From Pseudomonas viridiflava (GTDB lineage: Bacteria; Pseudomonadota; Gammaproteobacteria; Pseudomonadales; Pseudomonadaceae): a stretch of 64,000 nucleotides of DNA. The stretch spans positions 868,001-932,000 of the forward strand of contig NZ_UWFA01000416.1 in assembly GCF_900601905.1 (NCBI RefSeq), given 5' to 3'. A model generated the notes under the pieces. It saw nothing but the letters and a program-made list of their open reading frames with translations, did not search any database and was not told where the DNA came from. Shown here in pieces: positions 34,496-41,560 of this stretch. The number at the start of each line of letters is the position of its first letter. Position 1 is the stretch's first letter. The position numbers were made by a program, and so were the translations under genes.

Positions 34496-35567
34496 CTTCC
34501 ATTCCCCAACCGAAATCACCATCGTTCACCAATTGATGACAAATTCCTTTTTTATCTAAAATGGTAAGCCTTTCAATCAGCGGATTATCGGTAATAGGAA
34601 GCAGTTCAGCATACCCCGTAACAGCGACTACACGATCAAACATTAACTTGTAATCAAAATCCAAGGTATCTGCAACCCCCGCCTTGACTAGAGACTGCAA
34701 CTTTTTGAACGGACCAGGAGGTAGTGTATCTCGTGAAAAAGTACGCAGAGCTTCAGCACTATAAAATGCAGTTCGTGAGTTACTCAAATGCCGACTATAC
34801 TTTTGATGAGTGGTTAGATCGCACGCACCTGAAACATTTTTGCTTAGCGCCTCACTGTAAACATCGAGCAGCGCCTTAACATAATTAACCTCTTCCGAGG
34901 CAATTACTTCAGGTGGAGCATCAAAGTCTGGACGGGCAGGTAAACCTCCACCAAAACGCGCAGCATGCCATCTCGTACGCGAATGCTGCTCAATGATCGT
35001 TAGAGGTTGTATAGCTTTGAAAACAGAGAAATCCAGCCCATCAAGATATTTTTCGAACTCACCGGATAGTTCGACATTCTCCGACTTTGTAATTTTCTTT
35101 TCACACTGCTCCTTCCATTGAAGCTTCAACTGTGCCTTTAACCTTTCAGGCTTCTTCAGAAGATTCGAGAGCTTAGTCCCAACACCTTTTGGGGCGACAA
35201 AAAAATAAAACCTCGGGTAGGTATAGGCCTCGACAAAAGTATAATAAACCAACTTACCCAATTCCAACCAAACATCGGACGGGGCCAGACCGCTATCATA
35301 ATGCTTGCACTGATAGTTATCCCAGATATCAGCATCATTTAGGTCGGTCGCGATAACATCTCTACCCATATCACCGGCGCCACCACAACGTTCAACTTCT
35401 TTATATTGATCGCGCATTGAGTGGGCCCACTCAAGTGTGAACTCTTCCCATTGACCGGGACTGAAAATTTTAAGACGATCAATTTTAGGAATTGGTATTC
35501 CGTGAGCTGCGAATACGGCAGATTCATCATTCATTGATGGTGCCGACAATGGCACTTTCCCTTCCAT
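34488..35567 (-). CDS. Restriction-type nuclease effector of ABC-3C/Lamassu-like system
   Basis: A 359-residue protein. Residues about 38-100 form a PD-(D/E)XK nuclease core: WEEFTLEWAHSM, then GGAGDMGRDVIATD (Asp), then DNYQCKHYD (Q-x-K). The rest is a helical C-terminal domain of about 220 residues, as expected for the shared CTD by which the effector joins the ATPase complex. ATG at 35567 has AGGA seven bases upstream. The target is unknown; the architecture suggests a nuclease released or activated on phage infection. Confidence 0.82.
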   Translation of the reverse strand: MEGKVPLSAPSMNDESAVFAAHGIPIPKIDRLKIFSPGQWEEFTLEWAHSMRDQYKEVERCGGAGDMGRDVIATDLNDADIWDNYQCKHYDSGLAPSDVWLELGKLVYYTFVEAYTYPRFYFFVAPKGVGTKLSNLLKKPERLKAQLKLQWKEQCEKKITKSENVELSGEFEKYLDGLDFSVFKAIQPLTIIEQHSRTRWHAARFGGGLPARPDFDAPPEVIASEEVNYVKALLDVYSEALSKNVSGACDLTTHQKYSRHLSNSRTAFYSAEALRTFSRDTLPPGPFKKLQSLVKAGVADTLDFDYKLMFDRVVAVTGYAELLPITDNPLIERLTILDKKGICHQLVNDGDFGWGMEDE

Positions 35568-35570
35568 CAA

Positions 35571-35695
35571 ATCATCCTATTAACATAGTAGCTTCGTCAG
35601 ATACCTTTTGAATGGTATCAGCCCCATGTCTTAGCTTATCTGAGATGCACAAAACAGGATAGCAATACGACATCAACAGACTGCAAACCCATAAA
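35571..35695. other. Upstream region of the defence cassette
   Basis: A 125-base AT-rich stretch that must hold the cassette's leftward promoter. A CATCAACAGACTGCAA element at 35671 resembles operator 2 at 31326, but only one arm is conserved. I see no unambiguous promoter. Confidence 0.35.
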
Positions 35696-35738
35696 TATCA
35701 ACCGGCAGTTGACAATGTTACCAACCATGGTTGATATT
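35696..35738 (+). promoter_or_regulatory. Remote repressor operators over a rightward promoter
   Basis: TATCAA-N7-TTGACA (35696-35714) has the same layout as the cI operators. Its right arm TTGACA is also a consensus -35. Eighteen bases later GATATT (35733-35738) is a possible -10 and overlaps a second palindrome, CAACCATGGTTG (35722-35733), that ends GGTTGATA like operator 3 (its spacing is one base shorter). The promoter would drive the small-gene operon from 35774 and be shut by CI in the lysogen. Confidence 0.65.
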
Positions 35739-35773
35739 TGCCTCACTCTTCCACCACAGAGCGAGGCAACCCC

Positions 35774-35950
35774 ATGCACACCACAGCCACCCTGCACGTC
35801 CACCCGGCCGCTGCTGACCCATCCCGCATCTTCGAAATTCGCCGACTGGCTCGCGAATCCGGCTGCGCATTCATCCCCACCAAACCCAAGCTAAAAGCCC
35901 GTACAGCCCCTGCACCGTTAGATCCGAACGGCGGAGGGTTTGCCGCATGA
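35774..35950 (+). CDS. Small phage protein, first gene of rightward operon
   Basis: A 58-residue protein (MHTTATLHVHPAAADPSRIF...) with GAGG upstream of the ATG. Basic, with a Pro/Ala-rich end; no recognisable domain. Its stop overlaps the next start. Function unknown. Confidence 0.55.
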   Translation: MHTTATLHVHPAAADPSRIFEIRRLARESGCAFIPTKPKLKARTAPAPLDPNGGGFAA

Positions 35951-36537
35951 CCAAATACAAGCTGGACAACCGCACCCTGCAGCTGCTCAACGCCCAGGTC
36001 AACCTGACCGAGACCTTTAACCATGTCGTAAGGTCGACGCCCAAGCGCGATGCCTTGGCGTTTCGCCTGAAAGTTGAGCGCAATACATCTGACACTGTCT
36101 TAACCGTTGAACTGGGCAGCGAGCGTCACACGCTGACCTTGAATAACGAAAAAAAGATGCACCTCAAGCTGGCCGACTTTATCGAAGAGATCGTCAACGG
36201 CCCATTCGATCCCAGTAACACAGCCGGTTTCCTGAACCTCCCGCACGCAAGCCGCCAATACGCTCGGTTTGATGTCGAGAACAAGCAGCGTGTGTTCGAG
36301 CTTGTGAGTACCGGCGGAGTGCTGAGTCTCGACATGGGGTTCGAGCTCCCCCTCCATGTCGCCATCCATCGCACCCAAACACGCACCGGCGTCACTACGA
36401 TCATGAGCATCGGCGTGAAGCGCCCCCGCACGAAGTGCTTCACCGTCTGCGGTACCGACGTCGAGATCTACGAAAAAGTAGTCAAGTCCATTAACCACCT
36501 CGCTGCCGTGGCGACTCCCGCCGCGCATGCAGCTTAA
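35947..36537 (+). CDS. Phage protein of unknown function
   Basis: A 196-residue soluble protein that overlaps the previous gene by four bases. It contains AFRLKVERNTSDTVLTVELG early, LKLADFIEEIVNGPFD in the middle and SIGVKRPRTKCFTVCGTDVE late, and looks mixed alpha/beta. I do not recognise it. Context: early rightward operon under probable CI control. Confidence 0.65.
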   Translation: MTKYKLDNRTLQLLNAQVNLTETFNHVVRSTPKRDALAFRLKVERNTSDTVLTVELGSERHTLTLNNEKKMHLKLADFIEEIVNGPFDPSNTAGFLNLPHASRQYARFDVENKQRVFELVSTGGVLSLDMGFELPLHVAIHRTQTRTGVTTIMSIGVKRPRTKCFTVCGTDVEIYEKVVKSINHLAAVATPAAHAA

Positions 36538-36546
36538 GGAGGTGAT

Positions 36547-36831
36547 ATGGAACGCACACTTGCTCAAGCCGCAAAACAACTAGGCGTGACTCGGCCCAAG
36601 CTGATCGGCCTCATGCGGGAAAAGGTCCTGCTTAACGAGCAGAACCTTCCGGCCTTTCCGACTCGTGATCGCGAGTACCTAGGTGTCAAAAACGGCAACT
36701 GGTATCACGAGAAACTCGGCATGCAATACAGCCAGTCAACCCGAGTCAAGCAAGCCGGCGTTCGTTGGCTCGCCGAACAACTGGGGCTCGAACTACCAGA
36801 AATCCCGGTAGACAACCGTGACGTGGCCTAG
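36547..36831 (+). CDS. Standalone KilAC-type antirepressor domain protein
   Basis: A 94-residue protein matching the C-terminal DNA-binding domain of phage antirepressors (LAQAAKQLGVTRPKLIGLMR, then FPTRDREYLGVKNGNWYHEK). The usual N-terminal BRO/Ant domain is missing. The SD AAGGAGGTGAT is close to a perfect complement of the 16S rRNA end, so it should be translated strongly. Confidence 0.82.
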   Translation: MERTLAQAAKQLGVTRPKLIGLMREKVLLNEQNLPAFPTRDREYLGVKNGNWYHEKLGMQYSQSTRVKQAGVRWLAEQLGLELPEIPVDNRDVA

Positions 36832-36982
36832 GGAGTACGCCCGCCAGATTGTCGCCATGCGCACACGCGAGGAGCGCAATGCCGCGCTCCTTGAAGTGCC
36901 GGAGCATCTGCGGGAGATGACCAAACGCCACTGCCTGAACGCTTGGAATCACCCGTCAAGGAAAAAAGCTAATGAATCATGA
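36818..36982 (+). CDS. Small phage protein (54 residues)
   Basis: A 54-residue frame starting at GTG and overlapping both neighbours (14 and 11 bases). It begins TWPREYARQIVAMRTREERN and has the look of a small conserved phage protein with a WPREYARQIV motif and a C-terminal AWNHPS. Role unknown. The ribosome site is weak, so coupling to the antirepressor gene is likely. Confidence 0.6.
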   Translation: MTWPREYARQIVAMRTREERNAALLEVPEHLREMTKRHCLNAWNHPSRKKANES

Positions 36983-37379
36983 CCTCTTGGATTACTTGCT
37001 GAAGACACTGCTTGATGTACCTCACGCAGATCGCACGCCCAAAAAAGTTAAAGCTGCTCTCGAACTCATTGCCGGGATTGCAGGTGTCAAGACTGTGAGT
37101 CACGCCGCCGCGCAACAACGGAATTTAACAGGCCCGAGAACTACAGATCCTAGTAGCGCGCTTATTCGGATCGATGAAGTTTCAAAGATCATTGGCTTAG
37201 CGCGCGCGACTATTTACAAGCTACTGAACAACCCTAATAGCAAGTTTCCTCGTCCAATAAAGCTGACCGATGGAGTTAGAAAAGGCACCCCAGTAGCCTG
37301 GGTACGGGCAGAGGTCCACGACTGGGTACACGAACGGGCCAAAACCCGTTGCGAGTATTCAGCGCGTCCTGAGGAGTAA
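36972..37379 (+). CDS. AlpA-type phage regulator / excisionase-like
   Basis: A 135-residue protein whose C-terminal half is an AlpA winged helix-turn-helix: LIRIDEVSKIIGLARATIYKL then FPRPIKLTDGVRKGTPVAWV and RAEVHDWV. AlpA-like proteins act as activators or as directionality factors for tyrosine integrases. The N-terminal 65 residues are helical and not recognised. Confidence 0.82.
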   Translation: MNHDLLDYLLKTLLDVPHADRTPKKVKAALELIAGIAGVKTVSHAAAQQRNLTGPRTTDPSSALIRIDEVSKIIGLARATIYKLLNNPNSKFPRPIKLTDGVRKGTPVAWVRAEVHDWVHERAKTRCEYSARPEE

Positions 37380-37383
37380 AGCC

Positions 37384-37707
37384 ATGACGGTCAACCAGAA
37401 TGCACTACGCCTGATGCCACCACCGGAATCAGTCACTGTAGAGCTGCTCTACCGCATCTTCGGCGACGTGCTTATCCCGCTGGAAAAAGTGCGTGAACAG
37501 TATTTCCGCAACCTCAACGAGCAATCGTTTGTAGCGGAAATCAATAGCGGCCGGATTCAACTGCCCATCACCACGCTGGACAGCAGCCGCAAGGCACCGA
37601 AGTACGCGCACATCAGGCATCTCGCCTCACTTATCGATATCCGCGCCTACAAGGCGGATGAACAGATGCCGCGCTGGCATAACGACCCAACCGTGCAAGA
37701 CGACTAA
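37384..37707 (+). CDS. PrtN-like activator (pyocin activator family), copy 1
   Basis: A 107-residue protein resembling the pyocin activator PrtN family: LLYRIFGDVLIPLEKVREQY, FVAEINSGRIQLPITTLDS, and APKYAHIRHLASLIDIRA. PrtN activates R- and F-type pyocin genes in P. aeruginosa. A second, more canonical copy lies at 39959. Confidence 0.75.
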   Translation: MTVNQNALRLMPPPESVTVELLYRIFGDVLIPLEKVREQYFRNLNEQSFVAEINSGRIQLPITTLDSSRKAPKYAHIRHLASLIDIRAYKADEQMPRWHNDPTVQDD

Positions 37708-37759
37708 CCCAGCAATGGCTGCCACCACCAGCCAAATAAAATCACAAGGAGCGCACCAC

Positions 37760-38179
37760 ATGACCGCAATTCAGATTTTCGCACTGATCGTTTTCACCAT
37801 TCTCGTCGGCCTCACTTACTGGGCCGGCTACCGCTGCGGCCTGATAGATGGACGCATTGAGGGGATACACGAAGGCATGACCATCCAACAGTCCGACTGC
37901 TCGGAGACGATCCACAATCTGAAGCTCTTGCTTGACCAGGCCCGAGGCGAACACAAGCAACTGTACTCCCACTACAAGCACGCATTAGCAGCCGCGAAAC
38001 TCGGAGAGCCAGAACGTCAAACCCTGCTGGCTATCGCTGAAAAACTCAGGATCGCAGCCGAAACGTTTAGCGCATTTCGCACTGGTAAAAAACTTGAGCG
38101 CGAATCAATCGCCCTTCGCGAGCAAGCGTTGGCCATGGCCGTCCTGCTGGAGTCCGTTGTACAGGCTGATGCGGCATGA
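37760..38179 (+). CDS. Small membrane-anchored phage protein
   Basis: A 139-residue protein with one N-terminal transmembrane helix (about 4-24, IQIFALIVFTILVGLTYWAG), followed by a helical, charged cytoplasmic or periplasmic domain. AAGGAG lies eight bases before the ATG. Function unknown. Its stop overlaps the next start (ATGA). Confidence 0.65.
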   Translation: MTAIQIFALIVFTILVGLTYWAGYRCGLIDGRIEGIHEGMTIQQSDCSETIHNLKLLLDQARGEHKQLYSHYKHALAAAKLGEPERQTLLAIAEKLRIAAETFSAFRTGKKLERESIALREQALAMAVLLESVVQADAA

Positions 38180-38271
38180 GCCAGATTCTCGTTACCACCG
38201 AAACACGGCCCACGCTTCACCAGCGCCTGATGGACCAACGTTCTCTCGACCACCGGAGAAAAGTGGCATGA
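38176..38271 (+). CDS. Very small phage protein (31 residues)
   Basis: MSQILVTTETRPTLHQRLMD... starts in an ATGA overlap with the upstream stop and ends in an ATGA overlap with the next start. Such tight coupling on both sides supports translation, but nothing is known about the product. Confidence 0.4.
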   Translation: MSQILVTTETRPTLHQRLMDQRSLDHRRKVA

Positions 38272-38513
38272 AGATGGACCTGCACACCACCCAAACATCG
38301 ACCGCTTTGCTGTGCAACGCTAATGGCGTCGATGCACAAGAAACAAAGAGTCTCTGCTGCGCAGCAGCAGGCATTATCACTACTCCCTGCGCCACTGCCG
38401 AGGCGCTTATATCCCACGAAAAGCTGCGCGGGGCAGCTCTCGCTGATGCAACGCTAATTGCTCAGAAGAGGCTGCCCGCGCAGCTTTTGGTCGATTTTGG
38501 ATCGCAGATGCTG
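38268..38513 (+). pseudogene. Phage protein with uncertain, possibly displaced 3' end
   Basis: Starting from an ATGA overlap with GGAG upstream, this reads about 82 credible residues (EALISHEKLRGAALADATLI, QLLVDFGSQMLL). The frame then continues without stop to 39206, but that part lies antisense to a clear minus-strand gene (38514-39128), and its residues do not look like protein. The simplest reading is that the minus-strand gene was inserted here and the original 3' end was lost. Confidence 0.35.
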
Positions 38514-39128
38514 CTAAAGAGACTCAAGATACAACGTCTCGGAGGCGATCAGACCACCAACTTCCGATTTCAACCCAGACAAAACATTAACAATTTTCAT
38601 CCTGTCGTTATTCCCGGAAACGTTATCTGGATAAATGAGTTTCACAAACTCCATCACTTCCATACGAACGTCATAGACCAGTTTCAAAAAAAGAATGTTA
38701 GAGCTCTTCAAGCTCAAAGTATTCAACCTATCAATAATATCCAAACAGCGGTCATAGACAAACTCGCGCGCCCACCCATAACTACCGTTATTTCGGCTTC
38801 CTATAGGCGAACCAAGCAGCACCTCCGCTTCACTGATCAAATTCCTGAATTGGATAAAAGCCGCAACTACGTTTTCGATACCTTCTATGTGGCGCCTCTG
38901 AGTCTCATGCGCTTTCATTCGAGCAGGAACTATCACAGCAACAAATATTGCAACTACGGAACCGATAGCTTGAACCCAATCAGAAGTATCTTTTGGAAGC
39001 CAACCAAACTTAACCCAATATCCAACAGCACCAGCCAAAAGCCAAACGACGGCACTACCAAAGAGCAAACACCACAGCGCCCAAAGCGTGAGGTCAATCA
39101 TCCCTCTAGGGAGTTTCGGAAACGGCAT
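38514..39128 (-). CDS. Two-helix membrane protein, moron candidate
   Basis: A 204-residue protein against the direction of the surrounding operon. Two hydrophobic helices lie at about 12-35 (TLWALWCLLFGSAVVWLLAG) and 48-68 (WVQAIGSVVAIFVAVIVPA), followed by a helical cytoplasmic domain. It has its own SD (AGGAG, nine bases upstream) and AT-richer composition than its neighbours. This layout is frequent among prophage-encoded exclusion or defence proteins, but the function here is unknown. Confidence 0.7.
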   Translation of the reverse strand: MPFPKLPRGMIDLTLWALWCLLFGSAVVWLLAGAVGYWVKFGWLPKDTSDWVQAIGSVVAIFVAVIVPARMKAHETQRRHIEGIENVVAAFIQFRNLISEAEVLLGSPIGSRNNGSYGWAREFVYDRCLDIIDRLNTLSLKSSNILFLKLVYDVRMEVMEFVKLIYPDNVSGNNDRMKIVNVLSGLKSEVGGLIASETLYLESL

Positions 39129-39202
39129 GATCTAGGGCTCCTAGCCATCAAAAACAATCGAGCATGCCTACTTTCTTACCAATGGTCTATAAAGGAGGTC
39201 AA

Positions 39203-39952
39203 TTGAATGAGCTGGCTCTTTTCGCGGGCACTGGTGGCGGAATACTCGGCGGCCACCTCCTCGGCTGGCGCACCGTCTGTGCCGTTGAACGTGATGCATA
39301 CGCAGCACAAGTTCTGGCGCAACGACAAACCGATGGCGCACTCCCGGCTTTCCCAATTTGGTCTGACGTGCGCAGCTTTGACGGAAGATTATGGAGAGGC
39401 CTTGTTGACGTGGTTTCGGGAGGATTCCCTTGTCAAGACATCTCGGCAGCTGGACCCGGACAAGGAATCGGCGGACATCGCTCTGGGCTCTGGACTCAAA
39501 TGGCAAGAGTTATCCGTGAGGTACGACCTCGGTACGTCTACCTGGAGAACTCACCAATGCTTGTGGGACGAGGCCTTGCCGTGGTCCTCGGTGATCTTGC
39601 CGACATGGGGTATAGCGCACGCTGGGGAGTTATCGGAGCAGCTGATCTCGGAGCCCCCCATCAGCGTGATCGCATCTGGATTGTTGCCGTCAAAACGGTG
39701 GCCGACACCAGTAGCCAGTATGTCAAAAGGCTCATCACCAGCGGCGCTGACCCGAAAATCAGGAGCGGATCGAACAAACGATCGACTGGACCATGCGGTA
39801 ATGGCCTTGCATGGTGGTCAACTGAACCCGGAATGGGTCGAGTGGCTGATGGGGTGGCCTATCGGGTGGACCGAATTAAAGCCCTTGGCAATGGACAAGT
39901 TCCACTTGTGGCAGCAACAGCATTCGAGAAGTTATCAAGACCTAATTGGTGA
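39203..39952 (+). CDS. Phage C5-cytosine DNA methyltransferase (Dcm type), overprinted
   Basis: A 249-residue methylase from a TTG start four bases after AGGAGG-type SD. It has the m5C motifs in order: FAGTGGG (SAM, about 7-13), GGFPCQDIS (catalytic Cys about 77), LENSPM (about 115), HQRDRIWIV (about 153) and IKALGNGQVP (about 225). The segment for target recognition is only about 65 residues. The TTG lies where the family normally starts (NELALFAG). Another ATG at 39164 would be before the SD. The whole gene is overlapped by the +1 frame described next. Confidence 0.9.
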   Translation: MNELALFAGTGGGILGGHLLGWRTVCAVERDAYAAQVLAQRQTDGALPAFPIWSDVRSFDGRLWRGLVDVVSGGFPCQDISAAGPGQGIGGHRSGLWTQMARVIREVRPRYVYLENSPMLVGRGLAVVLGDLADMGYSARWGVIGAADLGAPHQRDRIWIVAVKTVADTSSQYVKRLITSGADPKIRSGSNKRSTGPCGNGLAWWSTEPGMGRVADGVAYRVDRIKALGNGQVPLVAATAFEKLSRPNW

Positions 39953-39962
39953 GGCAGCATGA
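39207..39962 (+). CDS. Phage protein overprinting the cytosine methylase (MSW-start family)
   Basis: A 251-residue product in the +1 frame relative to the methylase. It starts MSWLFSRALVAEYSAATSSA, has the stretches FGLTCAALTEDYGEALLTWF (about 51-70), STWRTHQCLWDEALPWSSV (about 111) and RWPTPVAS (about 164), and ends with WVEWLMGWPIGWTELK (about 210). From memory this pattern is that of a common phage protein family of unknown function, often labelled only as hypothetical or as methylase-related. Its ATG has the same GGAGG as the methylase (spacing eight) and its TGA overlaps the ATG of the next gene. A real second gene is therefore likely. Confidence 0.75.
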   Translation: MSWLFSRALVAEYSAATSSAGAPSVPLNVMHTQHKFWRNDKPMAHSRLSQFGLTCAALTEDYGEALLTWFREDSLVKTSRQLDPDKESADIALGSGLKWQELSVRYDLGTSTWRTHQCLWDEALPWSSVILPTWGIAHAGELSEQLISEPPISVIASGLLPSKRWPTPVASMSKGSSPAALTRKSGADRTNDRLDHAVMALHGGQLNPEWVEWLMGWPIGWTELKPLAMDKFHLWQQQHSRSYQDLIGEAA

Positions 39963-40234
39963 AAACTTTGTTTTTGCTTATGGCCCAATATGATGGGCAA
40001 ACAATCATTCCACTAAGCCAAGTTTGCAAGGACTATTTTACCCACCTCACCACTGACATGTTTCAGCGCAAAGTAATTGCCGGCCAGATCCGGATTCCCA
40101 TAACTAGACTTGAGCCAAGCCAGAAAAGCGCCAGAGGTATCCACATCACTGATCTGGCGGCTTACCTTGATCTGCAACGGGAGGCTGCGGTGAAAGAATT
40201 CAACCAGCTCAACGGATACCGCCGAGCCAGTTAA
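39959..40234 (+). CDS. PrtN-like activator (pyocin activator family), copy 2
   Basis: A 91-residue protein with the full PrtN pattern: LLMAQYDGQTIIPLSQVCKD, RKVIAGQIRIPITRLEPSQK and HITDLAAYLDLQREAA. It starts in an ATGA overlap with the overprinted gene and is the last gene of the rightward operon, ending one base from the integrase stop. Its coexistence with a divergent copy at 37384 is unusual. Confidence 0.85.
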   Translation: MKTLFLLMAQYDGQTIIPLSQVCKDYFTHLTTDMFQRKVIAGQIRIPITRLEPSQKSARGIHITDLAAYLDLQREAAVKEFNQLNGYRRAS

Positions 40235-40235
40235 C

Positions 40236-41360
40236 TCACTGATTACCCAAGGCGCCCAGCTTCACGGGCGCCTGAATGATCCTCTCTAACCACGTCCATT
40301 CGGCATAGTGGTCACCTCGCCCGCGCAGATGGGTGTATCTACGCAATGAATTCCAATCCCTATGCCCGGAAACGCTGGCCACTCGCGGGATATCCCAGTC
40401 CATTTCAAATAACCGGCTCACGCCGTCGTGCCGCAGATCGTGGAAGTGCAGATCTTCAATCATCAGAAACTTGCACGCCTTTGCCCAGGCGGTTGCGATC
40501 GATGACGAGTTGTAGGGGAAAATCTCTGCACGCTCCTTTGGCATGCTTTTCAGAATGCGCCAAGCTTCATCCGGGAGGTGACACCAAACATCGTTGCCAA
40601 TTTTCTGGCCTGGGTTCTTCATGTCCCGCACCATCACCCGCTGACGCTCTTCATCGACGTCCTCCCAAAGCACTCGGCAGATCTCGTCTTGCCTACGCGT
40701 GGAGAATAACGCGAAGCCGGTGACTTTGAGCATGTTGATCGAACTAGGGCGACGCTGCTGAATACCTACAAAGTGCTCCAGCACCTTATCCAGCTCGTCC
40801 TTGGTCGGCCGCCGATCCCTCTCGCGGCTTTTCATGTTGTAACCCAGCTTTCTCAACACCTTTCGAGCGTCTGCCATCGCGTGGATATCGACCTCGTACC
40901 CCCAAGCTGGCCGTGCAATCGATAGGACAGCGCCAAGATGCGCCAGATCGTTGCCGGCCGTCTGCGGCTGGACACCGCCACCCTCCTTGCTCATACGCCA
41001 TAGCGCAAAATCCACCAGTCGCTGACTGTTGATGGCGGAATCAACGGTCTGGCCAAACTCCGTCCCCGCGATAGCATTTAGAGTGGCTTCCTTGGTTTTA
41101 CCCAGCGGCCGGACTTTCTCCATTTCATCCAGGTACTGCTTGATCATGTCCTGTACGGTGACACCCTTGCGGTTAGCTCGCTCAATCGCACCAGGCTGAT
41201 CTAGCTCTGCCTCACGTCGCCGCACCCACGCTTGTGCCGCCTGTTTCCGGGCGAAGGTCTGGCTCTCTTGGTAGACTTGCGCTCCATCGCGAAACAGGCG
41301 TATCTGTGCCGTGTAACTGAATGAGCCATCGGTGCGTTTTCGTGCTCTGATCGTTGCCAT
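40236..41360 (-). CDS. Prophage tyrosine integrase (dusA-targeting)
   Basis: A 374-residue tyrosine recombinase. It has an N-terminal arm-binding region (ATIRARKRTDGSFSYTAQIR), a core-binding domain, and a catalytic domain with Arg in FALFSTRRQDEIC, HDLRHD, SGHRDWNSLRR and the nucleophile Tyr in RRYTHL. ATG at 41360 gives the canonical start; the extra 40 residues to 41480 would overlap dusA. Its position against dusA predicts integration there. SD is weak. Confidence 0.93.
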   Translation of the reverse strand: MATIRARKRTDGSFSYTAQIRLFRDGAQVYQESQTFARKQAAQAWVRRREAELDQPGAIERANRKGVTVQDMIKQYLDEMEKVRPLGKTKEATLNAIAGTEFGQTVDSAINSQRLVDFALWRMSKEGGGVQPQTAGNDLAHLGAVLSIARPAWGYEVDIHAMADARKVLRKLGYNMKSRERDRRPTKDELDKVLEHFVGIQQRRPSSINMLKVTGFALFSTRRQDEICRVLWEDVDEERQRVMVRDMKNPGQKIGNDVWCHLPDEAWRILKSMPKERAEIFPYNSSSIATAWAKACKFLMIEDLHFHDLRHDGVSRLFEMDWDIPRVASVSGHRDWNSLRRYTHLRGRGDHYAEWTWLERIIQAPVKLGALGNQ

Positions 41361-41462
41361 AGTCGACTGGTACAATTCGGAAAGTGATTGGTACATTGTA
41401 CCAGCGCTATCGAAAAAACGCCTGAAAACGCCCAAAAACACGCTATAAATACGTTGAGCAAA

Positions 41463-41560
41463 ATGGTACCAAACATCCACTCCAGCCCAGCAAAATCAAG
41501 CCCTTCGCTATCCCGGCGGTTTTCCGTTGCACCTATGATGGACTGGACCGACCGTCACTG
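41463..41560. other. Probable prophage-chromosome junction (attR) in the dusA 5' end
   Basis: The conserved dusA segment TTTCCGTTGCACCTATGATG (41512-41531) is the kind of place used by dusA-targeting integrases, and codons before it (VPNIHSSPAKS...) do not look conserved. The matching attL, with a duplicated core, should lie left of the window. I cannot define the core from one end alone. Confidence 0.4.

Noticed and set aside
36746..36952. Minus-strand frame opposite the small genes after the antirepressor
   Set aside because: Antisense to coupled plus-strand genes; no SD.
38514..39206. Continuation of the 38268 plus-strand frame
   Set aside because: It is antisense to a credible membrane protein and its residues show no family-like pattern.
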